A stretch of DNA of 28,650 bases, taken from contig JAGCSP010000093.1 of the NCBI GenBank assembly GCA_017964105.1, positions 1 through 28,650 on the forward strand, read 5' to 3'. The DNA is from Clostridia bacterium. GTDB taxonomy: Bacteria; Bacillota; Clostridia; Christensenellales; UBA1242. Made by a program: the position numbers and the translations under genes. How positions within the stretch are numbered: the first letter of the stretch is position 1; each line of letters starts with the position of its first letter. The notes beneath the pieces were generated by a model. It saw nothing but the letters and a program-made list of their open reading frames with translations, was not told the origin of the DNA and ran no database searches. Of this stretch, positions 6,501 to 16,944 are shown one piece after another.

Positions 6501-9500
6501 TAAACAAATCAATGCATATTTTGAGCCACTAGACCCAGCAGATGCAGAAGGTTTTGTAAGCAACTATGAAGTAGAAATTGAATATACAAACTATGGTGGC
6601 ATCATTACAGTAAAATTAAAAGATGGTGTAGATTTTAGTCAAGAATTACCACAAGAATATTTGGTGGTCGTGCCATATGATAGTTATGTACTAAATGAAG
6701 AAGGCGAAGAAGTACTTGGCGAAGATTCTTTGATAAAAAGAGTTCTCATTAGTTATGGTAATGGTACAGAAAATGCCAAGTTCCAAATTCGTTCTGCTGC
6801 CGATTTAGAGCGTGCAATAGCAGATACTGAGCACTACTATTATGTGCTTGCAAATGATATCAACTTGCAAGGTTATCACATCGCAAATGGCTCTCAATTT
6901 AATGGTAATTTAAGTGGCAAATTTAAGTACTATGAAACACAATTAGATCAAGATGAAAATGAAGCTCAAGTAGTTCTTAAAGAAGTATACGACTACTACA
7001 ATTTCTATGGCCTCAATGTAAATTACACAATTACGCAAGATGAAAATTACAATATAGGTTTGTTTGGTGAAATTTCACATAATGCAACAGTAAGTGATAT
7101 TAGTATTAATAATGCCTTTATCAATATTACAATTGCAAATACTGTACAACAAGCATGGCATACCTTGAATGTTGGTATTTTGGCAGGTACTAGCCAAGGT
7201 ACAATTATTAATTCACGCGTTTCTGGTGAAGTAATTGTTACAGCAAATGGCGTGATGACAAATATTAATGCCGGTGGTATGGTTGGTTTATTAAGTGATG
7301 TCAGAATTGATAGCGAATATATGACCCCATACATCAAAGGATACTACAAAGAAGACAACACAGAAACAAATACAAATGTTGGTGTTGCTATTTATGCGGC
7401 AACATCAGGTAATTACAATGCTGGCGGTCTTGTAGGTAAATCAGAAACAAACAATGAGAATAAAAGTATTAGAAATATTGAAAATATAAGCATTGTATCA
7501 AGTATTACAATTACTGATAAAAGCAGTAATGTTATACCAGGTTCACTTGGTGGCATAATTGGTTATTCAAAAAATACAAATGCATATAATGTTCAAGTAA
7601 TTTCAAGCATCAAAGGCCACACTGTTGGTGGTGCTTTTGGTACAATGCTATATGGTAGAATTAATCATATAGACATTGAATTCGGTTATTCTAGTTCACT
7701 TAAAAATAGTTTTGTGGCTACACATACTCTTGGTGGTCTTGTTGGCCATGCAATTGATGATGGTAGTGCAACTCAAAGAAATGCACAAATTCAATATAGT
7801 TACGTTCGTTCTTACACAACACATGCAATAGATGAATTCTATAAAGGCGCATTAGTGTTAGAGGAAGGCGGCGAATATGTTGGTGGTATTGTAGGTAATG
7901 TAGATTGCCAACTCACAATTGATAGTTCGTATTTTGATGCCGACTTGCATGTGCTTGGCCAAGGTGGCACTGCCACAACGGTAAGTGGTGGAGAAGCAAC
8001 CACTAATGATGGCGATGGCATTGCAAATGTTGGTGGATTTATGGGTGCTCATACTAAATCTACGACTATTCAATACAGCTATGCAAAAGGCAGATTGGTT
8101 GTTGAAGATGGCTCATTTGGTTTGGTTAGCGGTAGCGAAATTGCCGCATCTTCAGTTAGTCCAGAGGGAATAAATTCAACTGTTACATATGATTTTGTAG
8201 GTTCATTATCAGATGAATACTTTACTTCACTAGGTGATGCAACTACAGAAACATCCACATTTAGTATTACAAAAACAGATGTTGGTACAACTTATGTGGA
8301 TCATTTTGATGTAACACTTAAGAATGACACAGAAATTAATTATAGTTATGTAAGCTTTAATGAAAATGTATTTGCTACTTCTGGTGGCCGTGTTGGTATA
8401 GAAAAAACAACTAAGTTTGACTATCGAACAACTGTTGCAACCAAAACAATTGTAAATATTACTATTTCACTTGTTGATAATGCTAATGTTGGTACTCCTG
8501 AAAGTCCTATTATTAAAATTTACTATGCAGTAACACCAATGGTTACAACTATTACAACCACAGCAGCAGGTACAAGTGCAGTACAAAAAACACACAATGT
8601 AGATTACTTCACATTGTTTGATGGGGAGCACGACTCTGATTATGGTGGTGCGGCTACTGCAAAATTAATTAGAAAATATTTGTATGAACATGATACTACT
8701 GATCAAATTATTCAAGTTGTAATTGATGCAGAAAATATAGATTACAGACTTGCAGATGGTGTGACAGAATATATCATAAATTCAGTGTTCATCGAAGTGG
8801 ATTATCAAACAGAAAACCCAGTAGGTGTACATGCAAAAATAGCTAATAACGGTGATAATTCTGATGTAACTAGTGCACTAGATGCATTTAGATTTGGTGG
8901 TTACAAGTCATCTATTGGCAACACCATTTTATATGATGAGATTAAGTATACAGACAATAGTGATCCAAATAATCCACATGCTGTGAAAATTGCTGATCAA
9001 GCACAAGCAGATGCGCAATTGCTTGCATTATTGAAAAAGGCCTTAGGTACTAGTTATAATCCAACCACAGTAAGTGGTGCAATAGATGCATTCAAAACGT
9101 TTGCAACTGATGTGGTTGACTATGATGGTACATTAGAAAGTATCAACACACACATTACCTTTGGTGATGCATTTGCAATGGAAGATTATGATTACTTCCA
9201 TGATTATGCATTTAATTCAAGTGATATTACAACTGGTACTGTAAGAGAAATTCTAATTGAATCCATAACGACAAGAGTTGATTTAACAGATACAAAAGGC
9301 AATAATATTGCCGAAGCAAAGGCAAACGCTGATGGCGGCTTTGATTTACAAAACATTAACGAAGGCTTCAAATGGTTAGTATTAAAAGGCCTTAACTCAA
9401 ATATGCCAGTAATCATAGAATATGTTGGTGATGAAGATAATAATGATAGTGTACTTTATCGTGCATTATATAGCAGTTTCCCAACAATTTATGGCAAAGT

Positions 9501-12500
9501 AATTGATTATAATGTAACAGATGTTGAAACCCCTGTTCAACAATATTACAAACTCACAGATGAGAGTGTGGTATTGCTACAAGGTAAAGCTTATTCATTG
9601 CTCAAAACCACAGGAACATCACAATCATCCACAAGTGATGAATTGCTAGATGTTATTGAAATTCAAATAAATGAGGCAACCATTTCTTCAATTTATGATA
9701 CAAATTCATATTTCGTGCAACTACTAAGCAAAAATCAATTAAATTATTACAGCAACAATAAACAGGTGTTGTCTGTTGATGAAAATAATAATATTATCGC
9801 ACAAGGCATAGGTACTGCAATTCTTACAATTTGCAGCAAATTTGATGACAGCGTCAGAGTAGATCTCAATATCACAGTAATTCCTAGTTTTGATTCATTT
9901 AAAATCAAAAATTTAACTACAGAATCATCAGCATATTCTTCAACTGTATATGTAAATGAAGAATTGGCATTGTATGCAGCACTAATGAATGGTACATCAA
10001 ATGTTCCAAGCGAATATTATGGTGCAATTTTACAATTTAAAGATTTAGACAATACTGAAGAAGAAGGTGTAATACTTGTAAATGGTTTAAGCAAAGATTA
10101 TGATTTACATTATCTTGAAAGCTTAGATATGTTGCGTGTAAAAGGTATCGAATTAGGTAGAGCAGAATTTATGCTTACTCCATTTGTGTATGTAACAGAA
10201 AACACAATTGGCGCAGAAAGCTTTATTCGTGCAGATGGTACAACTGCTTACATAATGGTACTTGAAAATTTAACAACAACAATTACTACAAATATAATTC
10301 AAAAAGCAAAATCAATTAGCATAATTGGTCAAAATAGTGTAACTATTAACCCAGACACAACAGCAGTGCTTGATATTGTGGTAGAAAGTTACACACCAGA
10401 CGAAGTGCTAGAACAATTGCTATTTAACGTGAAATTAAACGGCAATAGAATTGGTCAAGAATTGATGGATGCCACTGACTTTATGGCACTTGGTGTAGAA
10501 GGTGCAGATGGCAACTTCAAGTATATCATTGACAATTATTACGAGTATCTTGGTAGCACAACCACAACAGATGATGATGGTGTGCTTGTATATAATCACA
10601 AATACAGAATTACCATTAATATGTCAGATGACAAATATTATAGATCAATTGCAACAAACAACAATTATCAAAATCCACTTTCATCAGACATTATGTTTGA
10701 CTTTACATTTGCGGCAGGCTCAAATCACAATTTGACTACTGATTTTAAACTAACACTAAAAGCAAACGAACTAACCAAAATGGATGTAAATTATTATCCT
10801 ATTGGTGAATTGGATGCAAATGGCTCATTTAATCCAAATGAGACTAAGTCATCCAAAGTGGTGCCTGGTAAAGAAGGTTTGATTAAAGTAACTCCACAAA
10901 GATTCTATAATGCATTAAATTATGTGGAAGTAATTGCACTTGACAATGTAGACGATATTCGCTTTACACAAGTACAATTTAACAACGGAAATGGCTTGTA
11001 TGAGGAATTACGTAACCCTGCTACAACCATTGCAAACGGAATTAGATTATGGAACGTAAGTTACCAAGTGAATGGTCTTAACTATTACGATAATACATAT
11101 TACATCAAAATGCATACTTCTAGTGCACTTCCACAAGGAAATACACTAAGGGTACAAGTTAATGCATATGCATTAGATGGTAGTTTATTATACAGTCACA
11201 CAGAAACATTTATCACTGAGTACTTACCTTCTGTATCTGCTGAAATTTTAACTGATCAAGGTTACTATGATACATTTGCAGAAGTTGCACTACATTCAGT
11301 AACACCAATTAAATTTGAAAGCAAATATTTGGAAGGTCCAGTGCTTTACTACATTAGTAACTTAAGAGATACAACAAGCACTATTGATACAAATAAAATT
11401 TATCTTGCAAAATATGTAAATGATGTATTGGTAAGAATTCCTGATAATGAAAGTGTGATAATTAATGGTGAACAATATTATTTGGTAGTAACAGACAATT
11501 ATGATGTTGACGAAGATAATAATGTATTCTTAGATATCACATTTATGGGCTCGCGCGAAATGGGCGGTGCTATTGAAACAACTTCAACTACCATTATGGT
11601 TCAAGTTGTATATGTAAAAATTGATAGAGTAAATCTTGTTGGTTCTTATGTGGATGGCGCAAATGATCTATTCTTAATCCGCACAGGTGAGAGTAGTGCA
11701 TTGCAACTAGCATTATATTCTACTAATGACACATATGAAGGTGGACTACTTGCAAATCAACGTACATACTTAAATGCTATCGCAGACGTATTTAGTGGTC
11801 ACTTAACTCTTGACCAAGTAAAGAGATATGTTGAAAATAACAAAGTAGTTTATGACACTGATATTGTAAATGGCGGATACTACAACCCATATGGTGTGGT
11901 AAAGGGAGATAACGTTGAGCCAATCAATGATCAAACTGCTCCACAATTTAGATATTCTCATGTAGAAATGCAAGTGTTAAATAACAATGTCGAAGAACTA
12001 TATACATATTGGGAAGTTCAGGGTACATTGATTTCACAAGTGAAATTATGTGCAACTCTTGACTATTACTACGATGACAATGGTTACATTCAAGCATACG
12101 ATGGAGTATCTCCAAAACTTGCTGGACGCAACTATTACACAATTAGATATTACTTTATTCTTGTAATAGCAGATGGCTCTACCGAAGATAGACCACTACC
12201 TATTAGTAACCAATTAGAATTTGAAGCAATGCTTGATAACAACGAAGGCAGCTTTATCTTAAAGAGTGATATCGTGCTTGAAAACTACAAGCCAAAAGAT
12301 ATCAATGTAAATTTATTAGATGGCAATAGCTTTAGAATTATACTAAAATCATTTAGCGAAGATTCATTTGAGCAAAGTTCCACTCTTGGTTTATTCAAGA
12401 GTGTAAGCTCAAGCACAATGATTAAGAATTTGACGCTTGATATTGGTCAATTCTATCCTGGTGATAATGGTGTACATTTATTAGACCTTACAAGCATTTC

Positions 12501-15500
12501 AAGAACAGACCCATCTACAGGCGAATTAAAACCACTTGATGTCACAAGCTTATCATTTGCATTCTTTGCAGTAACCAACTCTGGTTGCATCACAAACTGT
12601 GCTGTTGTTGACACAAAGGGTGAGACTAATTCAAGAAATGAATTCTTAATCAAAACAAATCAAAAGGCAACTGGTACAACCACTTATGAAGCACAGGTGT
12701 CAGGTTTTGTGTTAACAAACTCTGGTTCAATTAGCAATAGTTATGTTGGTAAAGCAGTAAATGACAAAGGTTTAATTGAAGTAGGTTACACCGAATCAAA
12801 TGGCGAACAAAGTGAACATTTAACAACTGTTCAAACAAATGCATTTGATATTTATGCTGGTCAAAAAGTGGCAGGCTTTGTGCTAACAAACTCTGGCACA
12901 ATTAGCAATAGCTATGCAAAAGGTGTTGGTATCACAAACCTTAGTGAAAAAGCATACAATAGCTACTCAGCAGGTTTTGTTGGTAGCAATAGTGGCAAAG
13001 TGTACAATAGCTTTGCAGAAGCAGAAAATATCATAAACTTCCGTCCAGATGAATTAAAATCATATGGATGGCAAATTCAAGCAGTTGGCTCTGCATCAGG
13101 ATTTGTTTACACAAACTCTGGCGATATCCAAAATGCTTATTCAAAATTAACTATTCAAGTAAATAGCGTAAACACTGGTGGATTTGTTTATACAAATAGT
13201 GGATCTATCAAAAATGCATATACCACTACAATCAATGCCGCAGGTATTGGTGCTGGTAGTTTGGCACATGGTCCATTTGTTGGTTTGGCATGGTCTTCCA
13301 CTGGCGCAAAGCAATATGGCACATTAGAACATTGCTATTATCTAATATTAGACGACGAATTTGGTCTTGGCGACGATGCTGACAAAGCATTAGAGATTTT
13401 GGAAACCATTGACCCTGCAAAACCAATTATGTCTAATAGTTTTGATGGCACTGGTGCCAACTTCCAAACAGCAACTCCATTTGAAGGATTTAGTATTACT
13501 AACAACAATGATGAAAACACACTTTCTGATTATTTGTGGTATGTGAATACATCTGCCACAACCCCAGGTGAGTGTCAAGGTCCTACAATTGTGGGCGCTA
13601 CACGTAAAACAATTTCTTACCGTATCCACTTGGGTATCAAAACACAAATTGACCCAGTGACGGGTAACGAAGTAGAGTATAATGCATACAAATGGCTTGG
13701 TGGTTATAACTTTGGTTCTAAACGTAACCCAATTATTATTAATACCGCAGATGGCTTTGTAAAGAGCATTATTGAAAACTCAAAATCTTACACCTACAAT
13801 GGTGGAAGATATGTAATCTTTGGTTCAAGTAACTCTGCATATAACAGCGTATACGCTCCATCATATGTGCGTATTGTTAATGACATTGATTTAAATGAAC
13901 AAGCATTAAATACAATGTATTATGTGCAAGGTACAAACGTAAAATATAAAATTAGTGATTTGATTTTCATGGGTCAAATTGACGGTAATGGTATGACTGT
14001 TAGCGGTATCAAACTTACAAGCACAGACCAAAATATGAGAGAGAACTATGGTCTATTCTCACAAATTGGTTTAAGCGGTGCTCAAAAAGAAACAGTGCTC
14101 ACTAATGGTGGTAAACTTGGTCAACATGCAAATCAAACACCAAGATTATTTAATATCAATTTTGAATACAAAGAAATTAGTAATAAAAATGCACAAAAAG
14201 TAGGACTTCTTGCAGGTTCTGTGTATGATGCAACTATTCGTATGATTAGCATCACAGGTCCGGATTCAGAAGTAACAGATAAAGTTAGCGTTATCTCTGG
14301 ATGGAACTTAGTTGGTGGTGCTGCAGGTCTTATATCTGGTGCTAACACAAATATTTCTGATATTACACTTAAAAATATTAGAATTATTGCAAACAAAAAT
14401 ACTATTGATGTAGATCCAGATTACATCAACCTTTCTGGCTACTATGATGAATTTGAACAATCTCAAAGTGGTGCAGGCAAGGTAAAAGCAACACGTATTC
14501 AATTAAGCGAAGATCCAGATGTTTCTGGTGTTTATGAAATAGTAAACTTATCTGATATCAGCTATGCTGGTAGCTTTGCAGGTGCAATACTTGCAAATAA
14601 CTACAAGACATTTGCTGCGGGTACTGAGACTATTGTAGAAGAAACATCTACTAGTGGTCAAAATCCAACTATAAACACAATCAACAAAACACTTCTCGAG
14701 ATTGCAGAGACTCCTGAATATTTGAATTTATCAACATTGGGTGCAGAGCAAAATGCAGTAGCATTGCGTCATGTGGGTAGCATTCATAATATTACAACCA
14801 CAGGTATTATTGATATAACATCAGATAACTCATCTGCAATGTTTGGCTATATTGGTAATAACACACACATTAGTGATGCTCAAGTAATTATTGACACCAC
14901 TCAATCGGGTGCATATTATCACGTGTATGGCCACAATTTTGCTGGTGGTATTGCTGCCGAAATGGTTGGCGGTGTGCTAGAACGCGCAGAAGTGCGTCAT
15001 GACGAAGCGAAACAAGAAGATATTGATAGCAAGATAAATAAATCAACTCCTGCTATGATTAGTAGATTAGATTTCTTTAAATCTAGTGATTCTACAAAAG
15101 TAAACAACTCAAGCATTGCTGTTGGTGGTGTTGCAGGATTCACAGAAAGCAGTATCTTGCTTGACACATACAACAAAATCAATGTAACCAACGAAGACTC
15201 CAGAATTGCTGGTGGTGTGGTTGGTTATGCAAACAAATTCAACTATCTTGGCTTTGTCTACACCACAGGTGATGTGCTAGGCAGAGAAATAATGGGTGGT
15301 CTTGTTGGACTATATGCATACAACGATTACAAATTGTATTTGCAAGAGGCATTTGCCCTAAATCGTTGGGGTAGTGAAATCAAAAACCAATCTATATTCA
15401 CTAAGTTACAAACCAACTATTATGCAATATATGGCGAAACTTATGCTCAAGCAGGACTAAATGCAAAAGCACTTACATTGCCAGAAATTGGTAACATGTA

Positions 15501-16944
15501 TAATGGAGGAAAGGCAGATCAAGAATATGGTGATAACCTAACTGGTGCATCATCAGATAAATTCTCATTTATTGGCTCAACCATTGGTAAGGCAACCTTG
15601 CTTCCTGGTACATATAGGGTTGCTAGTTACACATTTAAAATTGGTGGAGCAAATGAAGGCGAGGTAAAAGGTTTGTTGTACACTTCTACTGGTCAAGCAT
15701 TAACAAATGCAACCAGTACAGGTAGTTACATAATTCTTCCACTATATGCAAATGCAAAATATGCTAAGAATTTATTTATAAACACAGATGGCGAAGCTTC
15801 AAATCCTACTGATCCTGATAATCCTAACAAACCTGACACAAAGATTAGTATGCCACTATATATGAAGTATGATAGTGCTAATAATCGATATATTCCTGAC
15901 CATTATGTGGCGGATGCAACTATTAAATATGCAGATAAAACTCCACAACCCGTTCCAGGAACTACTGCATTCAATGTGTTGTTGTCTACATACAATCCTA
16001 CGAACGAAAAAGAAAGTATATATCGCATTGCACAAAAAGTGTTAGATAAATCTGTGTACTTTAATAAATTTAACTACAATGTATTCAGCACCACCTATGG
16101 TGTGCTTAGCGAAAGCAAAGTAACTGCAAGTGTATACAAGATGACTTACACCGGTGGTAATTCATTTGTACTTCCAAATAGCAACATGGGTAACATCTAT
16201 TACACGACCAATGTGGAGAAAAATGGTAGTCCAAATATTCATGAAGCAATTAGAGATACTCTTGTTGGTGGTAGCGGAGATACAGGTATTGTTAGATACA
16301 ATTCAATACTTGGTAAACAAACATATTTTGAAATGATTACAGGTTACTTCTTCAGTAATGGAACAGGTGACTTTAACTACAATTATTACAAATTCAACAA
16401 TGAATTTGATACACAATATGGCTTTACCAAGTATATGAAGGAAAATAAAAACAATAATGGTGCCGTTACATCATACACTCCTGATGGTAGTGGCACATGG
16501 TACAAACAAGGGTTAAATGAAGTATATTTCCCAGAATATTCATACGGAAAGCATTCATCATTTATCAAAATTAGCACAAATGATGAATTATCAGAAGAGT
16601 TTGGTGATGACACTGTAGGCAAGTTCTATAGTCTTGCCCCAGAAACAGAAAACTACACTCTAACTCTTAATATTACAACCAATAGACCACAACAATTCAA
16701 TAACGAATTTGCTGGTATCATTATTGGTAAAGTAAAAGTAAAGGATGATGACAGTATCAATCCAAAAATTAGGATTAATGCTAATGAGCCAAAAGGTGTA
16801 ACAACATTCTTACGTAGCATAGAAAATGCAACATTTGTTAATGTTGATATCGAAGTGTATGTAAAGGGGCTAAGAGACTTTGCATCCACTGACTCATATA
16901 ATGGTGATTTAACTAGTTTTGGTACAATTGCAAGGTATGTGTGA
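3598..16944 (+). CDS. giant GLUG-repeat surface lipoprotein A, part ended by in-frame TGA
   Basis: 4,448 aa to the TGA at 16942. Of two in-frame starts (3586, 3598), 3598 is preferred: it has GGAG at 3588-3591 with a 6-base spacer, and its lead to the cysteine (23 residues) matches the downstream paralogue (24). MRKRNVFITIFVLLVSALSFWAC looks like a lipoprotein signal peptide; Phe at -3 and Trp at -2 of the lipobox are unusual. Layout by nucleotide: beta-rich, non-repetitive segment to about 6780; GLUG block 6781-8112; mixed beta region; Big_2-like segment near 9640-9890 (VLSVDENNNIIAQGIGTAIL); paralogue-shared block 10060-11060; GLUG blocks 12205-13340, 13729-15330 and from about 16669; a Pro/Asp-rich linker near 15790-15845. 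Cysteine is scarce and Asn/Thr/Ser/Tyr common, as in exported stalk or adhesin proteins. No catalytic motif was seen. The function is inferred as a surface-exposed scaffold or adhesin. TGG encodes Trp throughout, so the TGA is not an ordinary Trp codon. Confidence 0.85.
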   Translation: MRKRNVFITIFVLLVSALSFWACNPYRNYNMSVSETNIVLQITTNDDNTSNYESKEISVQLSGGNKSINKSIELPTSDFVNFEKTGELNGTTTLKLTPKKVGDDDIIIHSSEGNLTQKIHVQVVKPVKDVSFTDSSNLAVEAGGTLDFSVNANNYVRFYPFDTTDKNLHFEVVEDGDKTGYAYFDGSVLHAKALSPDESEIYPTVDGQRYITIKVISEDNPHLTATTVVQVANIVNTQTISMNPDVNAYSSEDIILTPNSAGEYEVILTPESLGGVSVSNEYASHRTIKIMMGESSVDHANYVVNQQLTNTPSTDPNKNKLGFEYDSSSNLFTFTLTGVTPGVVRKSVFIDHKDYIGKFTKEYKFVVKTINIPTVDSILLNNNALSGFTEENPLFIYNGYYSAGGMDTIPFALRDKNLDSSYGYTINFDYNQYMYSDNKIQLRTESNIDVINNNTIVSNGQTLYLKHNYESVNALVAAFDVSYKYSLKPSNGSDEDYITYNVDFQIPFKLKMGVSAEEVDSLASNYYINSANSSTYDSSKVILALNELLVAEEQVERIEQNNDLVEFILEGNNIKVRAKNKSADGITLVTIYFANGRVSKQMVFTTYIPMLYQDDNSLLIEIQEDKVFSVGSLYINADDEIDWHNDGYNGVSVEEPNEGEYPYYTITDIILPTGLTDGMTFSVKNIFVDNGWQTKAVDKVVIADNTRTDYLKWDNGKLYTYDKATTNLGAEGYYVPVTLTLSYTGYTEGALITERVEHTVEHTINVWIFDEVTDLRLGVVPGTELYDANRVGAKLQEEESTLTPHVTPLPYRDDSAAFGVTRSEFYIQSLEYVQGGRQDESLRFPKYYSGIEVTPEDIVRIEEGTLFVCMDEAKIAAIAHDVLHISTADAYEDLYGNGIRCNLVGKITQFGIPKYTQSYVILKTATKVNDIIFNGVGNSGIYFEYRNGIMTNSFVKVEYNIYPVAATNKQINAYFEPLDPADAEGFVSNYEVEIEYTNYGGIITVKLKDGVDFSQELPQEYLVVVPYDSYVLNEEGEEVLGEDSLIKRVLISYGNGTENAKFQIRSAADLERAIADTEHYYYVLANDINLQGYHIANGSQFNGNLSGKFKYYETQLDQDENEAQVVLKEVYDYYNFYGLNVNYTITQDENYNIGLFGEISHNATVSDISINNAFINITIANTVQQAWHTLNVGILAGTSQGTIINSRVSGEVIVTANGVMTNINAGGMVGLLSDVRIDSEYMTPYIKGYYKEDNTETNTNVGVAIYAATSGNYNAGGLVGKSETNNENKSIRNIENISIVSSITITDKSSNVIPGSLGGIIGYSKNTNAYNVQVISSIKGHTVGGAFGTMLYGRINHIDIEFGYSSSLKNSFVATHTLGGLVGHAIDDGSATQRNAQIQYSYVRSYTTHAIDEFYKGALVLEEGGEYVGGIVGNVDCQLTIDSSYFDADLHVLGQGGTATTVSGGEATTNDGDGIANVGGFMGAHTKSTTIQYSYAKGRLVVEDGSFGLVSGSEIAASSVSPEGINSTVTYDFVGSLSDEYFTSLGDATTETSTFSITKTDVGTTYVDHFDVTLKNDTEINYSYVSFNENVFATSGGRVGIEKTTKFDYRTTVATKTIVNITISLVDNANVGTPESPIIKIYYAVTPMVTTITTTAAGTSAVQKTHNVDYFTLFDGEHDSDYGGAATAKLIRKYLYEHDTTDQIIQVVIDAENIDYRLADGVTEYIINSVFIEVDYQTENPVGVHAKIANNGDNSDVTSALDAFRFGGYKSSIGNTILYDEIKYTDNSDPNNPHAVKIADQAQADAQLLALLKKALGTSYNPTTVSGAIDAFKTFATDVVDYDGTLESINTHITFGDAFAMEDYDYFHDYAFNSSDITTGTVREILIESITTRVDLTDTKGNNIAEAKANADGGFDLQNINEGFKWLVLKGLNSNMPVIIEYVGDEDNNDSVLYRALYSSFPTIYGKVIDYNVTDVETPVQQYYKLTDESVVLLQGKAYSLLKTTGTSQSSTSDELLDVIEIQINEATISSIYDTNSYFVQLLSKNQLNYYSNNKQVLSVDENNNIIAQGIGTAILTICSKFDDSVRVDLNITVIPSFDSFKIKNLTTESSAYSSTVYVNEELALYAALMNGTSNVPSEYYGAILQFKDLDNTEEEGVILVNGLSKDYDLHYLESLDMLRVKGIELGRAEFMLTPFVYVTENTIGAESFIRADGTTAYIMVLENLTTTITTNIIQKAKSISIIGQNSVTINPDTTAVLDIVVESYTPDEVLEQLLFNVKLNGNRIGQELMDATDFMALGVEGADGNFKYIIDNYYEYLGSTTTTDDDGVLVYNHKYRITINMSDDKYYRSIATNNNYQNPLSSDIMFDFTFAAGSNHNLTTDFKLTLKANELTKMDVNYYPIGELDANGSFNPNETKSSKVVPGKEGLIKVTPQRFYNALNYVEVIALDNVDDIRFTQVQFNNGNGLYEELRNPATTIANGIRLWNVSYQVNGLNYYDNTYYIKMHTSSALPQGNTLRVQVNAYALDGSLLYSHTETFITEYLPSVSAEILTDQGYYDTFAEVALHSVTPIKFESKYLEGPVLYYISNLRDTTSTIDTNKIYLAKYVNDVLVRIPDNESVIINGEQYYLVVTDNYDVDEDNNVFLDITFMGSREMGGAIETTSTTIMVQVVYVKIDRVNLVGSYVDGANDLFLIRTGESSALQLALYSTNDTYEGGLLANQRTYLNAIADVFSGHLTLDQVKRYVENNKVVYDTDIVNGGYYNPYGVVKGDNVEPINDQTAPQFRYSHVEMQVLNNNVEELYTYWEVQGTLISQVKLCATLDYYYDDNGYIQAYDGVSPKLAGRNYYTIRYYFILVIADGSTEDRPLPISNQLEFEAMLDNNEGSFILKSDIVLENYKPKDINVNLLDGNSFRIILKSFSEDSFEQSSTLGLFKSVSSSTMIKNLTLDIGQFYPGDNGVHLLDLTSISRTDPSTGELKPLDVTSLSFAFFAVTNSGCITNCAVVDTKGETNSRNEFLIKTNQKATGTTTYEAQVSGFVLTNSGSISNSYVGKAVNDKGLIEVGYTESNGEQSEHLTTVQTNAFDIYAGQKVAGFVLTNSGTISNSYAKGVGITNLSEKAYNSYSAGFVGSNSGKVYNSFAEAENIINFRPDELKSYGWQIQAVGSASGFVYTNSGDIQNAYSKLTIQVNSVNTGGFVYTNSGSIKNAYTTTINAAGIGAGSLAHGPFVGLAWSSTGAKQYGTLEHCYYLILDDEFGLGDDADKALEILETIDPAKPIMSNSFDGTGANFQTATPFEGFSITNNNDENTLSDYLWYVNTSATTPGECQGPTIVGATRKTISYRIHLGIKTQIDPVTGNEVEYNAYKWLGGYNFGSKRNPIIINTADGFVKSIIENSKSYTYNGGRYVIFGSSNSAYNSVYAPSYVRIVNDIDLNEQALNTMYYVQGTNVKYKISDLIFMGQIDGNGMTVSGIKLTSTDQNMRENYGLFSQIGLSGAQKETVLTNGGKLGQHANQTPRLFNINFEYKEISNKNAQKVGLLAGSVYDATIRMISITGPDSEVTDKVSVISGWNLVGGAAGLISGANTNISDITLKNIRIIANKNTIDVDPDYINLSGYYDEFEQSQSGAGKVKATRIQLSEDPDVSGVYEIVNLSDISYAGSFAGAILANNYKTFAAGTETIVEETSTSGQNPTINTINKTLLEIAETPEYLNLSTLGAEQNAVALRHVGSIHNITTTGIIDITSDNSSAMFGYIGNNTHISDAQVIIDTTQSGAYYHVYGHNFAGGIAAEMVGGVLERAEVRHDEAKQEDIDSKINKSTPAMISRLDFFKSSDSTKVNNSSIAVGGVAGFTESSILLDTYNKINVTNEDSRIAGGVVGYANKFNYLGFVYTTGDVLGREIMGGLVGLYAYNDYKLYLQEAFALNRWGSEIKNQSIFTKLQTNYYAIYGETYAQAGLNAKALTLPEIGNMYNGGKADQEYGDNLTGASSDKFSFIGSTIGKATLLPGTYRVASYTFKIGGANEGEVKGLLYTSTGQALTNATSTGSYIILPLYANAKYAKNLFINTDGEASNPTDPDNPNKPDTKISMPLYMKYDSANNRYIPDHYVADATIKYADKTPQPVPGTTAFNVLLSTYNPTNEKESIYRIAQKVLDKSVYFNKFNYNVFSTTYGVLSESKVTASVYKMTYTGGNSFVLPNSNMGNIYYTTNVEKNGSPNIHEAIRDTLVGGSGDTGIVRYNSILGKQTYFEMITGYFFSNGTGDFNYNYYKFNNEFDTQYGFTKYMKENKNNNGAVTSYTPDGSGTWYKQGLNEVYFPEYSYGKHSSFIKISTNDELSEEFGDDTVGKFYSLAPETENYTLTLNITTNRPQQFNNEFAGIIIGKVKVKDDDSINPKIRINANEPKGVTTFLRSIENATFVNVDIEVYVKGLRDFASTDSYNGDLTSFGTIARYV
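6781..8112 (+). repeat. GLUG repeat block 1 of protein A
   Basis: It opens with a typical entry segment (F-x-I-x-x-A-x-D-L-x-x-A-I, then Y-x-L-x-N-D-I-x-L, then GLFG) and continues with repeats of the form GG-hydrophobic-hydrophobic-G (AGGMVGLL, AGGLVGKS, LGGIIGYS, VGGAFGTM, LGGLVGHA, VGGIVGNV, VGGFMGAH), each followed by a short Asn/Ser-rich turn. This fits the Glug motif (PF07581) seen in large beta-helical exported proteins. Confidence 0.75.
12205..13340 (+). repeat. GLUG repeat block 2 of protein A, with near-identical TNSG units
   Basis: Copies of GFVxTNSGxIxNxY occur at 12703, 12874, 13099 and 13180, with related copies near 12562 (FFAVTNSGCITN) and 12973 (GFVGSNSGKVYN). The copies at 12703 and 12874 are nearly identical in DNA over about 42 bases and lie 171 bases (57 codons) apart. 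This points to recent unit duplication or recombination inside the gene. Confidence 0.75.
13729..15330 (+). repeat. GLUG repeat block 3 of protein A
   Basis: The entry segment (PIIINTADGFVKSI, then VRIVNDIDLNEQ, FMGQIDGNGMTVSGIKL, NYGLFSQIGL) is followed by VGLLAGSV, VGGAAGLI, AGSFAGAI, AGGIAAEM, VGGVAGFT, AGGVVGYA and MGGLVGLY units. It is the same architecture as block 1, with more diverged spacing. Confidence 0.7.
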
